From Nitrososphaeria archaeon (GTDB lineage: Archaea; Thermoproteota; Nitrososphaeria; Nitrososphaerales; JAAOZN01): 64,000 nt of DNA. The notes beneath the pieces are model-generated. The model searched no databases, had not been told where the DNA came from, and saw only the letters and a list, made by a program, of their open reading frames with translations. Shown here in pieces: positions 52,435-61,293 of this stretch (within the stretch, counting starts at the first letter, position 1; each line of letters opens with the position of its first letter). The translations under genes and the position numbers were made by a program. The DNA lies in assembly GCA_029775855.1 (NCBI GenBank), contig JARVJZ010000001.1, positions 248,001 to 312,000 on the forward strand, given 5' to 3'.

Positions 52435-53439
52435 TTAGTCTTCAAATCGTTCAAGTATTCTTTGCTTTTTTAAAGCGAATATATCTGTGTAAAGCGGCGT
52501 TCCTCCCCTTTTACGCTGCAAGTGGTTGTATGCGCTTAACGCTGCTCTAGCACCATCTCCAGCCGAGATTACTATCTGTTTATATCTGCTGTCTGTTATA
52601 TCGCCGGCTGCGAAAACTCCTGCTCTGCTCGTGCAGCAGTCTCGATCTGTCTTTACTTTACCATTTTCGTCGAGTTCAACAAATCCTTTAAGGAAATCTG
52701 TCTTGGCTTCAAAGCCTAGCTCAATAAAGAGATAGTCAACCTTGATTTCACGTTGAGCTTCTCCAAATGGTCCTTGGACGATGATGGATTCTAGTCTATC
52801 TGAGCCTTTAACCTCTGATACAGATGAGAGAGTTATTAATTCAACGTTTTTCTTATCTTCTAAGAATCTTGTCAGATCTATTGGCTCACCTATTCCACCC
52901 CACCAATAAATCAAATATACCTTTTCAGCAACTCTAGAAAGTAATGATGTAGATAGGAGAACCCTTTCTCCGAAGCCTACTACAGCAACAACTTTACCTT
53001 TGCATTCCTCGAGATCACAATAGGCACAGTAAGATATACCTCTACCTTCATATTTCTCCTCATCTTTAACCTCTAAGCGCTTAGGAGTTTCGCCGAATGC
53101 CAATATGAGTGTATAGCTCTCTATTTCCCCACGTGTAGTCAGTATGTGGAAAATGCTGTTTCCATCCTCCCATACTTTAAGCACTTCTGCAAACACAAAA
53201 TTAGCACCATAGCTTCTAGCCTGCTGCTCAAATCTGCTCATTAGCTCTAACCCTGTTATCGATAGAAAACCAGGGTAGTTTTCGATGCTTCTACGTGAAT
53301 AAGGTGAGTTGATTAGCGCTCTCCCTCCTATCTCTCTTGTTATTATAATTGTGCTTAATCCGAGCCTTGAGGTGAAGATTGCTGCAGAGAGCCCAGCGCT
53401 ACCTCCGCCTACCACCGCAACATCATATATCTCCACCAT
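52435..53439 (-). CDS. Thioredoxin reductase-like flavoprotein
   Basis: A 334-residue FAD/NAD(P) oxidoreductase of the thioredoxin reductase family. The FAD motif is DVAVVGGGSAGLSAAIFTSRLG, and the redox-active pair is present as YCAYCDLEE (CxxC). VVAVVGFGERVLLSTSLLS is the NAD(P)-binding fold, here with a weakened GxGxxG motif. GVFAAGDITDSRYKQIVISAGDGARAALSAY closes the FAD site. It is divergent from the molybdoenzyme gene. The partner may be thioredoxin or another disulfide protein. Confidence 0.88.
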   Translation of the reverse strand: MVEIYDVAVVGGGSAGLSAAIFTSRLGLSTIIITREIGGRALINSPYSRRSIENYPGFLSITGLELMSRFEQQARSYGANFVFAEVLKVWEDGNSIFHILTTRGEIESYTLILAFGETPKRLEVKDEEKYEGRGISYCAYCDLEECKGKVVAVVGFGERVLLSTSLLSRVAEKVYLIYWWGGIGEPIDLTRFLEDKKNVELITLSSVSEVKGSDRLESIIVQGPFGEAQREIKVDYLFIELGFEAKTDFLKGFVELDENGKVKTDRDCCTSRAGVFAAGDITDSRYKQIVISAGDGARAALSAYNHLQRKRGGTPLYTDIFALKKQRILERFED

Positions 53440-53526
53440 TTTCTATACCCAACTAATCAGAAATAAAAAAAGTAAAAAGGTTACTATTAAACTTTATATT
53501 AAAAATTCAATGAAATATAGTTAACA

Positions 53527-53534
53527 TTAAATAC
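53527..53534 (+). promoter_or_regulatory. TATA-like box for the second molybdoenzyme gene
   Basis: TTAAATAC lies about 30-37 nt before the ATG at 53564 in the AT-rich divergent region shared with the thioredoxin reductase-like gene. Confidence 0.4.
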
Positions 53535-53563
53535 TCCTCAAGCAAAGAGAATAATAGATATCT

Positions 53564-56146
53564 ATGCACACACTTGAAAAGATCAAAAAAGATGAGATAT
53601 GGCAAGACGAATGGATACCAACCGTATGCAGCATGTGTCTACATCATTGCGGAGTGCTTGTACACGTTGTAAATGGTGTCGCTATCAAAGTTGACCCAGA
53701 CCCAGATTGCCCAGATAACGAAGGGCATAACTGCGCAAAAGCACAAGGTCTTTTACTTAAGCAGTATGATCCGCATAGGATTACGAAGCCTCTTATGCGC
53801 ACAAACTCTGAAAAGGGTGTCGGTGTAGATCCGAAGTGGAAGGAGATAACTTGGGATGAAGCTTGGTCGATAATAGTTGAGAAGTTCAAGAGGATCTTAA
53901 AGGAGGATCCACGTAAACTACTATATGCGGGTACAGACTTCAGAAGAAGCTGGATTTGGGCTTGGGGCGGCGCGGTCTTCGGCACACCTAACGGCTTCTT
54001 TAGCGATGTAGGAACTACTTGTGGTGGAGGCTACCATCCAGTGAACGGGATAATGTTCGGCTCCTTCGCAACACAGCCAGACTGGTACCGCTGCAACTAT
54101 CTTCTTCAGATTGGGGGTGGTGATGGGTTTGAGTCGCATCTACATTTAGCGGGTAATGCGAAGAGGTGTGCTGACGCTAGAATGAGGGGTATGAAGGTTG
54201 TCTCAGTAGATCCGAGGATGGCTACCGTATCCGTGAAGGCTGATGAGTGGATACCGATAAGGCCTGGAACAGACGGATGCTTTGTTCTATCACTCATGTA
54301 CGTGATGGTGCACGAGCTTGGAAAGTATGATAAGGAGTTTCTTAAGAAGCGTACAAATGCGCCATACCTCATAGGAGCAGATGGCTATTACGTCAGAGAT
54401 AGGGATAGTAAGAAGCCTCTAATATGGGATCCAATAGATCAGAAGCCTAAGCCCTTCAACGACAAGTCGATAAAAGACTTCGCACTCCTAGGAACATATT
54501 TTGTTGATGGCGTAGAATGCAAACCAGCCTTCCAACTTCTATTTGATAAACTCAAAGAATACCCACCTGAAAAGGCTGAGAAGATAACCACAGTACCAGC
54601 GTCCACAATAAGGAGAATCGCAAAAGAGTTTGTTGAAGCGGCGAGAATAGGTGAAACCATAGTCATAGATGGGGTGGAATACCCGTATAGACCAGCTTGT
54701 CTACAGTGGTATCGAGGAGCACACGCACACGAGCACTCATGGCTCGACAACCTCGCGTTCAAAACCTTGAACCTACTCGTAGGAAACACAGATATGCCAG
54801 GTGGGCACCTAAACATACCCCTAGGTTGGGACCCACATATAGATGCTTGGAGCTTGAAGTATCTTGGTAGACCGGGTCCGTCTTGGAACTTTGTCGAGCC
54901 TGATGAGGATGGTGTAACTAAGCCTTGGCTCTACGAGCTTAGACCACCTGTGCCATTCAAGTATCCTCCAGATCATCTGGATCTGCTTGAATATCTGCCT
55001 GTTGCTGTTGAGCCAGGGCACATATACCCTGAGGCTATTCTTAACCCCGATAGGTTTGGCATCACATATAGGCCTGAGGCTGCGCTCTTCATACACGCTA
55101 ATCCCGTGTGGAACATACCCGAGTCGTTCAAGACCATAGAAGCCATCAAAAAGCTCGACTTAGTGGTTGCTATGGATGTTCAAGCTGTGAGCGAAACAAC
55201 CTCTTTAGCCGATATCGTGCTACCAGACTACACCTACCTCGAAGCCTGGGGCATAGAGCACTGTGAAACACCCTTCATATGGGGACACATACTCAGACGC
55301 CCAGTGCTTAAACCTCCAGAAACATGCATGGACGCTACGGACTTTCTAACAGAACTCTCAGATAGGCTCGGAATCTTAGATAAGTGGAATGGATTCTTGA
55401 ACTGGCGCTTCATAGCGCCGTTCGGTAAGAATGAGTATCTGCTTGAACCTAATAGGAAGTATAGGGTTGAGGAGTTTCTTGATAGGTGGATGAGGGCGCA
55501 GCACGGCGTCGGCTTAGACTGGTTCATCGAGCATAAGTGGAATATGAGGAAGAAGACCCCTAAGGAGCTCTACTGGCCTTATGGTGATACGAGGATACCT
55601 CTATACGTTATGTGTGTGAAGCAGTATGGTGATGAGCTTAGGAAGCAGTTTGCGGAGCTAGGCTACCCGAAGGATTGGATGAAGAATTGGTGCGACGACT
55701 ACCTACCGCTACCAGAGTGGAAGCCCTCCAAGATACACAACCCAGATTCAGAATACGACCTATACATGATATACTACAAGCTCCCGCATATAACATTCAG
55801 CGACTTGGCTACAGGCGCTTGGATCTCGGAGGTGCTGCAGAAGAGAGCAGACATAGTCAGAGTTCAGATAAACACTCAAACCGCTAGGAAGAAGGGGCTC
55901 AAAGACGGAGACAAAGTGATAATAAGATCCAAAACGGCGCAGATGAAGGCTATAGTGCACGTCACTGAAGGTGTCCATCCAGATGTGGTAGCAGTAAGCA
56001 ACGCAGGCAAATGGGTCAAACACCCTTGGGCGATAAACTATGCACCAACCTCAAGCGCCCTACTACAAGGAGGCGTAGACTTTACATGCAAGGTCTCAGG
56101 ATGCCCAGAAACCGCGACTAGAGTTACAATTGAGAAGGAGGCTTAA
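53564..56146 (+). CDS. Molybdopterin oxidoreductase without export signal
   Basis: An 860-residue catalytic subunit of the DMSO reductase superfamily. There is no Tat signal; the protein begins directly with charged residues and the [4Fe-4S] site CSMCLHHCGVLVHVV plus a later NCAKAQG. GTTCGGGYHPVNG supplies a probable molybdenum ligand Cys. PGTDGCFVLSLMYVMV, MPGGHLNIPLGW and ADIVLPDYTYLEAWGIEHCETP are family blocks. It is followed by a NarH-like iron-sulfur subunit gene 3 nt downstream and a NarI-like cytochrome b on the opposite strand. This suggests a cytoplasm-facing enzyme. Its substrate is unknown. Confidence 0.87.
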   Translation: MHTLEKIKKDEIWQDEWIPTVCSMCLHHCGVLVHVVNGVAIKVDPDPDCPDNEGHNCAKAQGLLLKQYDPHRITKPLMRTNSEKGVGVDPKWKEITWDEAWSIIVEKFKRILKEDPRKLLYAGTDFRRSWIWAWGGAVFGTPNGFFSDVGTTCGGGYHPVNGIMFGSFATQPDWYRCNYLLQIGGGDGFESHLHLAGNAKRCADARMRGMKVVSVDPRMATVSVKADEWIPIRPGTDGCFVLSLMYVMVHELGKYDKEFLKKRTNAPYLIGADGYYVRDRDSKKPLIWDPIDQKPKPFNDKSIKDFALLGTYFVDGVECKPAFQLLFDKLKEYPPEKAEKITTVPASTIRRIAKEFVEAARIGETIVIDGVEYPYRPACLQWYRGAHAHEHSWLDNLAFKTLNLLVGNTDMPGGHLNIPLGWDPHIDAWSLKYLGRPGPSWNFVEPDEDGVTKPWLYELRPPVPFKYPPDHLDLLEYLPVAVEPGHIYPEAILNPDRFGITYRPEAALFIHANPVWNIPESFKTIEAIKKLDLVVAMDVQAVSETTSLADIVLPDYTYLEAWGIEHCETPFIWGHILRRPVLKPPETCMDATDFLTELSDRLGILDKWNGFLNWRFIAPFGKNEYLLEPNRKYRVEEFLDRWMRAQHGVGLDWFIEHKWNMRKKTPKELYWPYGDTRIPLYVMCVKQYGDELRKQFAELGYPKDWMKNWCDDYLPLPEWKPSKIHNPDSEYDLYMIYYKLPHITFSDLATGAWISEVLQKRADIVRVQINTQTARKKGLKDGDKVIIRSKTAQMKAIVHVTEGVHPDVVAVSNAGKWVKHPWAINYAPTSSALLQGGVDFTCKVSGCPETATRVTIEKEA

Positions 56147-56149
56147 ACC

Positions 56150-56761
56150 TTGGTTAGGCTTGGGATGATAATCGACCTAAAGAGGTGCATAGGCTGCGAC
56201 AGCTGCACACTAGCCTGCAAAGCAGAGCAAGGCACACCAAAAGGTGTACTCTTTTCACGTGTCTACCGTAAACTTTACGGCGAGTACCCTAGGGTGAAGG
56301 GATTCTTTCTACCAGTGCTATGTAACCATTGTGAGAACCCCTCATGCGAGAAAGCTTGTCCAACAAGAGCGATCTACCGAACAAAGGATGGTGTAGTGCT
56401 CATAGATGAGGAAAAGTGCTCTGGTGTTAGAGCTTGCGTTTCAGCCTGCCCATATGGCGCCATATTCTTCCCTCTTGAAGATGGGTACTTCCCAAATAAG
56501 ATGACAGTATACGAGGAGTTTCATAACAAGTATAGGAAGAAGGATATAGCGTTAAAGTGTAACCTATGCTACCATAGGCTTAAGGAGGGGAAGGAGCCTG
56601 CTTGTGTCGTAGCCTGCCCCACAGAATGCAGAATCTTTGGAGACTTGGATGACCCGAACAGCAAACCCAACAGATATATACGTGAAAGGAAGCCGCAAGT
56701 TAAACCCTTACCTCTCAGACCTGAAACTGGAAATAAACCTAAGGTACTCTACCTACCCTAA
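56150..56761 (+). CDS. Iron-sulfur subunit with one altered cluster (NarH-like)
   Basis: A 203-residue four-cluster ferredoxin, partner of the preceding molybdoenzyme. Cys groups are CIGCDSCTLACKAEQ, CNHCENPSCEKACPTRA, CSGVRACVSACPYGA and CNLCYHR...CVVACP. In the third group the second Cys is Val (CSGV), so this cluster is probably [3Fe-4S], as with the Trp variant in NarH. There is no signal peptide. It starts with TTG about 3 nt after the upstream stop. Confidence 0.88.
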   Translation: MVRLGMIIDLKRCIGCDSCTLACKAEQGTPKGVLFSRVYRKLYGEYPRVKGFFLPVLCNHCENPSCEKACPTRAIYRTKDGVVLIDEEKCSGVRACVSACPYGAIFFPLEDGYFPNKMTVYEEFHNKYRKKDIALKCNLCYHRLKEGKEPACVVACPTECRIFGDLDDPNSKPNRYIRERKPQVKPLPLRPETGNKPKVLYLP

Positions 56762-56770
56762 GACCCTCTT

Positions 56771-57544
56771 TTATTCTAATCCTTCTTTAGGTCGAGTTGA
56801 AGCGATCTTCGCTGAGCTAAGGTAAAACGATTCAAGAGCATAATCTGTAAGCTCTTCGCCTTTAAAGTCAATTAATATGTTTCTCTTTTCGAGCTCAACC
56901 CTAAATCTTTCAAAGAACTTTGCGTAAGGCGCGACCGCAACATGCATAAACTTTGTAAAGGGCATCGCTAAGAGCGAAGCCGCTACAGCAATAAGATGCA
57001 GCACATAAATAGTAAAGTCCATAGAGAAGGCTGGCTCCACAGCACCGTAATACTTCATTAGAAAACCTGTTCCAACAGCTGCACATAATAAAGCTAGGAA
57101 TGGGCCGTCAGCGTAAGGGCTTGTCGTCTCACGCTTACCTTGTAGAAAACGTATTAACGCCAGAAGCCCACCTACAAGCACAGCAACTACACCCATAGTA
57201 TTTAGAGACCAAAGAAGGTCTGTAGGTGGTGTTGTGCTGACCTCAGGTCCAAATCCATACATAATTAATGCCGCTATGAAGATTGCTACTGAACCCCAGA
57301 ATATGAGCATATGCTTAAGCCATCTAAGTTTATGGGTTGAGAAGAGAGGCGTTAAAAGGAAGACGTCGAGCACCAATGTTTGGAAGAAGACTTTCACTTT
57401 TAGGCTGAAGCTTAGTTTTTCTATTTCATCCATCATACGTTCAGGAATAGCGTTTCTATGCAACCTATCTATTCTGTAAATCAACCATAAACCAATTATG
57501 ATTGTTAAGAACACGCCTTCCCTGCAGACCAAGCCATTCATCAC
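56771..57544 (-). CDS. NarI/DsrM-like membrane cytochrome b subunit
   Basis: A 257-residue membrane protein with five or six hydrophobic segments, resembling gamma subunits of nitrate reductase and DsrM/HmeC/TmcC proteins. Candidate haem ligands are His in FSTHKLRWLKHMLIFWGS and the His pair in IYVLHLIAVAASLLAMPFTKFMHVA, where the PF-K-H block is typical of NarI. It ends with a soluble cytoplasmic tail. Its gene converges with that of the iron-sulfur subunit, 9 nt apart. Being on the opposite strand it may still serve the same complex. Confidence 0.78.
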   Translation of the reverse strand: MMNGLVCREGVFLTIIIGLWLIYRIDRLHRNAIPERMMDEIEKLSFSLKVKVFFQTLVLDVFLLTPLFSTHKLRWLKHMLIFWGSVAIFIAALIMYGFGPEVSTTPPTDLLWSLNTMGVVAVLVGGLLALIRFLQGKRETTSPYADGPFLALLCAAVGTGFLMKYYGAVEPAFSMDFTIYVLHLIAVAASLLAMPFTKFMHVAVAPYAKFFERFRVELEKRNILIDFKGEELTDYALESFYLSSAKIASTRPKEGLE

Positions 57545-57733
57545 AGCTTAAATCTCCTATAAAAGAGTTTTGGCTTAGTAAAAATTGATACATAATATTC
57601 TTCGTAGATTGTATTGGTTATATTGGTGTGTATATTGTAGTATTTTTGAATGTTCTGATATGAATTGACATCCAAGACTAAAAGCAAAAATGTTATATGC
57701 AGAATTTGTAAGAGTAATAAGTTCGGATAGAAT

Positions 57734-58222
57734 ATGTCAGATAGAAACGATGCTTCTGAAGATTTTAAAACTTCACGCAGAAATGCTATAAAAGGTATGC
57801 TAACCATCTCAGGTTTATCCCTACTTAGCGTACTTAGCTTCGGAAGCTATATAGCAAAAGAAAGAAAAGTTGTTTATGAAAAGATCAGAATCGCAAACAT
57901 AAAAGATGTCCCTAAAGGCACAGCTTACACATTCAACTATCCGTTCAGCGACCTAAATCAAGTAGATATATCAGGGCCTTGCATGTTAATTCACCTACCT
58001 AATGGTGAGTTGAAGGCATATTCATCAATATGCACACATCTCCGTTGCATAGTAAGATATAGTGAAGAAAATAATATCATACAATGCTTATGCCACGGTG
58101 GGAAATTTGATCCCCAGACTGGCTCAGTCCTCTCAGGTCCTCCAAAAAGACCTTTGCCAGAGGTTAACTTGATTGTGGATTCTAACGGCGACGTATATGC
58201 TACTGGTGTAAAAATATTGTAG
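57734..58222 (+). CDS. Rieske iron-sulfur protein linked to cytochrome b (paralogue 2)
   Basis: A 162-residue Rieske protein with a twin-arginine motif (TSRRNAIKGML), one membrane segment and the Rieske domain. The boxes are CTHLRCIVRY and CLCHGGKFDPQTG: the ligands Cys/His are all present, but the usual Gly and Pro are Arg and Leu. Most of the rest is close to paralogue 1 at 51904 (AYTFN, GPP, PLPEV, VDSNGDVYA). It lies 13 nt before the cytochrome b gene, and together they form the quinol-oxidising complex. Confidence 0.93.
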   Translation: MSDRNDASEDFKTSRRNAIKGMLTISGLSLLSVLSFGSYIAKERKVVYEKIRIANIKDVPKGTAYTFNYPFSDLNQVDISGPCMLIHLPNGELKAYSSICTHLRCIVRYSEENNIIQCLCHGGKFDPQTGSVLSGPPKRPLPEVNLIVDSNGDVYATGVKIL

Positions 58223-58235
58223 AAGGTGTGTTGGA

Positions 58236-59624
58236 TTGAGTGAAGAGGAGAAGGGTGTTAAAGGGTGGTTTGATCTTCGTCTCCGTCTTAGAAACTTCTT
58301 AGACCGTGATACGCCTAAGTATTCTACTAACCCACTTTACGGCTTAGGCGGCTTAGCCTTAGCTTGTGGAATAATAGTGATAATCACAGGTTGGCTCTTA
58401 TCAATCTATTATGAGCCGTCTCTAGAACACGCTTTCGAGAGTGTCAGAAGAATATCAGAAGAGATTCCTTATGGTAGTGTTATACGCTCTATACATAGAT
58501 ATGGAGCTGATCTTATCATCATATTTGCTATAATGCACTTCCTACGCGTCTTCTTCACAGCCTCCTATAGAAAGCCTAGGGACTTAACCTACATCATAGG
58601 GATCTTAGCCGGTATAGCTATTGTGTTAACATCTTATGCTGGGTACTCTCTTCCATTGAACGAAGTTTCAGTTGCTGCAACATATATAGGTGTAGGTCTA
58701 ATACTGTCTATACCATTTATCGGTAATTGGCTTACGTCAGTCCTTCTTGGAGGTGGCGGATTAAATGACATATTAAGTAGATACTACACCTACCACCTGG
58801 CGGTACTCCCAGCGGTAATTGTGCTCTTGCTTCTAATACACTTCTACCTAGTAAGAACACATCGAGTCTCTGAACCGTATAGCAGCAAACAAGACACAAC
58901 ACCAGTACCGTTCTACCCTAATTTACTCCTAACCGAGATTTCAGCAATATTTCTACTTGTAGGCATATTGATTGTGGTAAGCAGCATCTTCCCAGTACCA
59001 GTAGGAGAAAGGTTTGACCCAACAAAGCCTACAGGTATAATAGAGCCAGAATGGTATCTACTAGCTACTTATGCGCTGATAAAGACTGGACTACCAGTAT
59101 TTGAGTCAGGAATTTTATTCACAGCAGCTATATTACTCATCCTCATCTGCATCCCGTTTATAGATATCGGAGGAAATAGGCATCCTAAGTACAGACCTTT
59201 CTACACAGCATTAGGTATAACTCTAGCTCTTGAGTTCCTAATATTTACAATCTGGGGGTATGTTACGCCGGGTCAAACAATACCGTTAAGCGGCGCAATA
59301 ACAGTAGGCGTCGGGGTGGCTGCAGCAGTTTTCATAGCGTCTCTTATCTTAAGATATAGGGTACCTATGAGCAGCGTTGAGGCAGAGGTAACTCTACCCA
59401 TAACCTCTTCAAGCAGCAATTCTACACCAAGTTGGATTACACCCACAGCCGCTTTGCTAACCGCTGTAAGCATAATACTAGCTGCGGCGGCAGTCTATTA
59501 CCACGTGTCTGGACTTTGGTTGAATACAGCGCTGCTAGTGGGCTTAGATTTCATAGTCTTCTCAGCTTTCCTCTACATCTATAGAGCAGCCTACTACCCC
59601 TACGTAAGCAGAAGAATTGGCTGA
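58236..59624 (+). CDS. Cytochrome b (bc1/b6f-type)
   Basis: A 462-residue membrane subunit of the Rieske/cytochrome b complex. The four haem-ligand His are in IHRYGADLIIIF, IMHFLRVFF, YHLAVLPAV and LIHFYLVRTH. The Qo site motif PEWYLLATYALI is present. The N-terminal four-helix domain and the C-terminal (subunit IV-like) domain are joined in one chain. The C-terminus is extended by two or three extra hydrophobic segments. It follows the Rieske gene (paralogue 2) after 13 nt. No cytochrome c gene is nearby. Confidence 0.94.
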   Translation: MSEEEKGVKGWFDLRLRLRNFLDRDTPKYSTNPLYGLGGLALACGIIVIITGWLLSIYYEPSLEHAFESVRRISEEIPYGSVIRSIHRYGADLIIIFAIMHFLRVFFTASYRKPRDLTYIIGILAGIAIVLTSYAGYSLPLNEVSVAATYIGVGLILSIPFIGNWLTSVLLGGGGLNDILSRYYTYHLAVLPAVIVLLLLIHFYLVRTHRVSEPYSSKQDTTPVPFYPNLLLTEISAIFLLVGILIVVSSIFPVPVGERFDPTKPTGIIEPEWYLLATYALIKTGLPVFESGILFTAAILLILICIPFIDIGGNRHPKYRPFYTALGITLALEFLIFTIWGYVTPGQTIPLSGAITVGVGVAAAVFIASLILRYRVPMSSVEAEVTLPITSSSSNSTPSWITPTAALLTAVSIILAAAAVYYHVSGLWLNTALLVGLDFIVFSAFLYIYRAAYYPYVSRRIG

Positions 59625-61199
59625 CTATATCTCACCCTTCTTTACATCCTCTAATATAACCTTTACAGCGTTGTGCCCAGGTGCTCCGCTTACACCTCCT
59701 CCTGGATGGGTTGAAGCGCTGCACATGTAGAGACCTTTGATGGGTGTGCGGTAGTTTGACCATCCTGGGAAGGGGCGTAGAGCCATAGATTGATCAAGAG
59801 TTGCGCTTCCTATGCATGGGTCGCCGAGGATTATGTTTGGGGCTATGTTCTGAATGTCTTCTGGTGAGTGAACTACTCTCTTTAGTATGATGTTTTTGAT
59901 GTTTGGTGCGTATTCTGAGATTACATCTATGGCCCTATCTGCAAACCTTTCTTTTACTTCGCTCCACTCGCCTCGAGCTAGTTTCGCTGGCGCTCTCACG
60001 AAAGCCCAAAGAATGTGCTTCCCTTGAGGTGCCCTTGACGGATCATATACGGTTGTGTTATCTATAGTTATAAATGGGCGCTTAGGCGGAATACCGTTAC
60101 TACATTGATTATATGCCTCTGAAATGTAGCGAAGCGATGGCCCTAACTGAACTATTCCAGCCTTCTGTAAATCTTTTGGCTTGTAATCGAGCCAAGCATC
60201 TAGCGCTGCGTGCACCATAACCTCTGTAACTCTAGCGTATCTAAAGCGCTCAACTTTTTTAATAAAGCTCGGTTCAAGATGCTCTTTACCTACTAAGTTA
60301 AAGAATAGGGTCTTAGGTTCAACGTTAGATAAGATGCCACGTTTAGCCTCGATCTCCTGTCCGTTCCTTAGCTTTACACCTTTAGCCGCGGCGTCTTTAA
60401 CCACTATCTCAATGACTTCAGCGTTCTTAGCGATAATACCACCATGAGCTTGGAAGCATAGAGCTAACGCATCTGCTAAAGTTTTGATTCCGCCAACAGG
60501 TATGCCGCAACCCTTTTCTTGTAGAAGCCCATAGAAGACCAAGATTATAGGCACACTACCACTGTCTTCAGGAGCGTAAGGCACGTGATTGCAAGCCCAT
60601 AGAGCTAGAAAAGCCTTAACTTCTTCAGACTCAAAATTCTCATCCAGATAATCTCTTGCAGACATGAACATGAGCCTTATGAATTCTCTTCCCTCTTCAC
60701 TTTCTTCTAGAAGCGTCATAAGCGTGCCTAAAGGCAAAGGAGGGCCATAGAGACCACTAAGGAGCGTGTCCTTGCTATTCAAGTAGAAGTTATAAAGATC
60801 CTCAAGCGCTTTTGCATCCTTCTTAGAATAGCGTTCAACTGTTTTGTAAGTCAGCTTTGGATCCTTATAGATCATTATGGCTGAGCCGCCCTTAAAAGGT
60901 GTTCCAGCAACAGGCTCAGGGTTCAACTCTCTGTAGCCAAATCTTTCGAGCTCGAGTTCCTGCTGTATAGGTCCCGCCTTAAAGATGTTGATAGAGGTTG
61001 CTAAAACGTCGTGCTTGAAACCTGGTAGTGTAATTTCTTCAGTTATTGCGCCTCCTCCAACCGCATCCTTCTTCTCCAAAAGTAGTGTTTTAAAGCCAGC
61101 CTTAGCCAAGTAGCAAGCCGCTGTTAAACCGTTAATGCCTCCTCCTATTACTATGAAGTCAAATAAAGCTGCAGAAGCCATAAACTTCAACACCTTCAA
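59625..61199 (-). CDS. Phytoene desaturase-like FAD-dependent oxidoreductase
   Basis: A 524-residue FAD protein of the CrtI/amine oxidase superfamily. The N-terminal motif is FIVIGGGINGLTAACYLAKAGFKTLLLEKKDAVGGGA and the C-terminal block is LYMCSASTHPGGGVSGAPGHNAVKVILED. The middle fits the carotenoid isomerase-like group, often annotated as NAD(P)/FAD-dependent oxidoreductase. The gene follows the LivK-like gene at 94 nt, and converges with cytochrome b with no gap. It need not make carotenoids: no phytoene synthase gene is present here. Confidence 0.88.
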   Translation of the reverse strand: MKVLKFMASAALFDFIVIGGGINGLTAACYLAKAGFKTLLLEKKDAVGGGAITEEITLPGFKHDVLATSINIFKAGPIQQELELERFGYRELNPEPVAGTPFKGGSAIMIYKDPKLTYKTVERYSKKDAKALEDLYNFYLNSKDTLLSGLYGPPLPLGTLMTLLEESEEGREFIRLMFMSARDYLDENFESEEVKAFLALWACNHVPYAPEDSGSVPIILVFYGLLQEKGCGIPVGGIKTLADALALCFQAHGGIIAKNAEVIEIVVKDAAAKGVKLRNGQEIEAKRGILSNVEPKTLFFNLVGKEHLEPSFIKKVERFRYARVTEVMVHAALDAWLDYKPKDLQKAGIVQLGPSLRYISEAYNQCSNGIPPKRPFITIDNTTVYDPSRAPQGKHILWAFVRAPAKLARGEWSEVKERFADRAIDVISEYAPNIKNIILKRVVHSPEDIQNIAPNIILGDPCIGSATLDQSMALRPFPGWSNYRTPIKGLYMCSASTHPGGGVSGAPGHNAVKVILEDVKKGEI

Positions 61200-61293
61200 A
61201 TTACTATATTAATTTTACGAGTCTCAATTAAGCTCTAAACTACATAAGGAACAAAAAGAGAAAAGGTGGAGAGAGACTCCACCGCTGAGTAAT

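Noticed and set aside
53644-55096. Several long minus-strand open frames across the second molybdoenzyme gene
   Set aside because: They are shadows of the 860-residue gene, without recognisable motifs.
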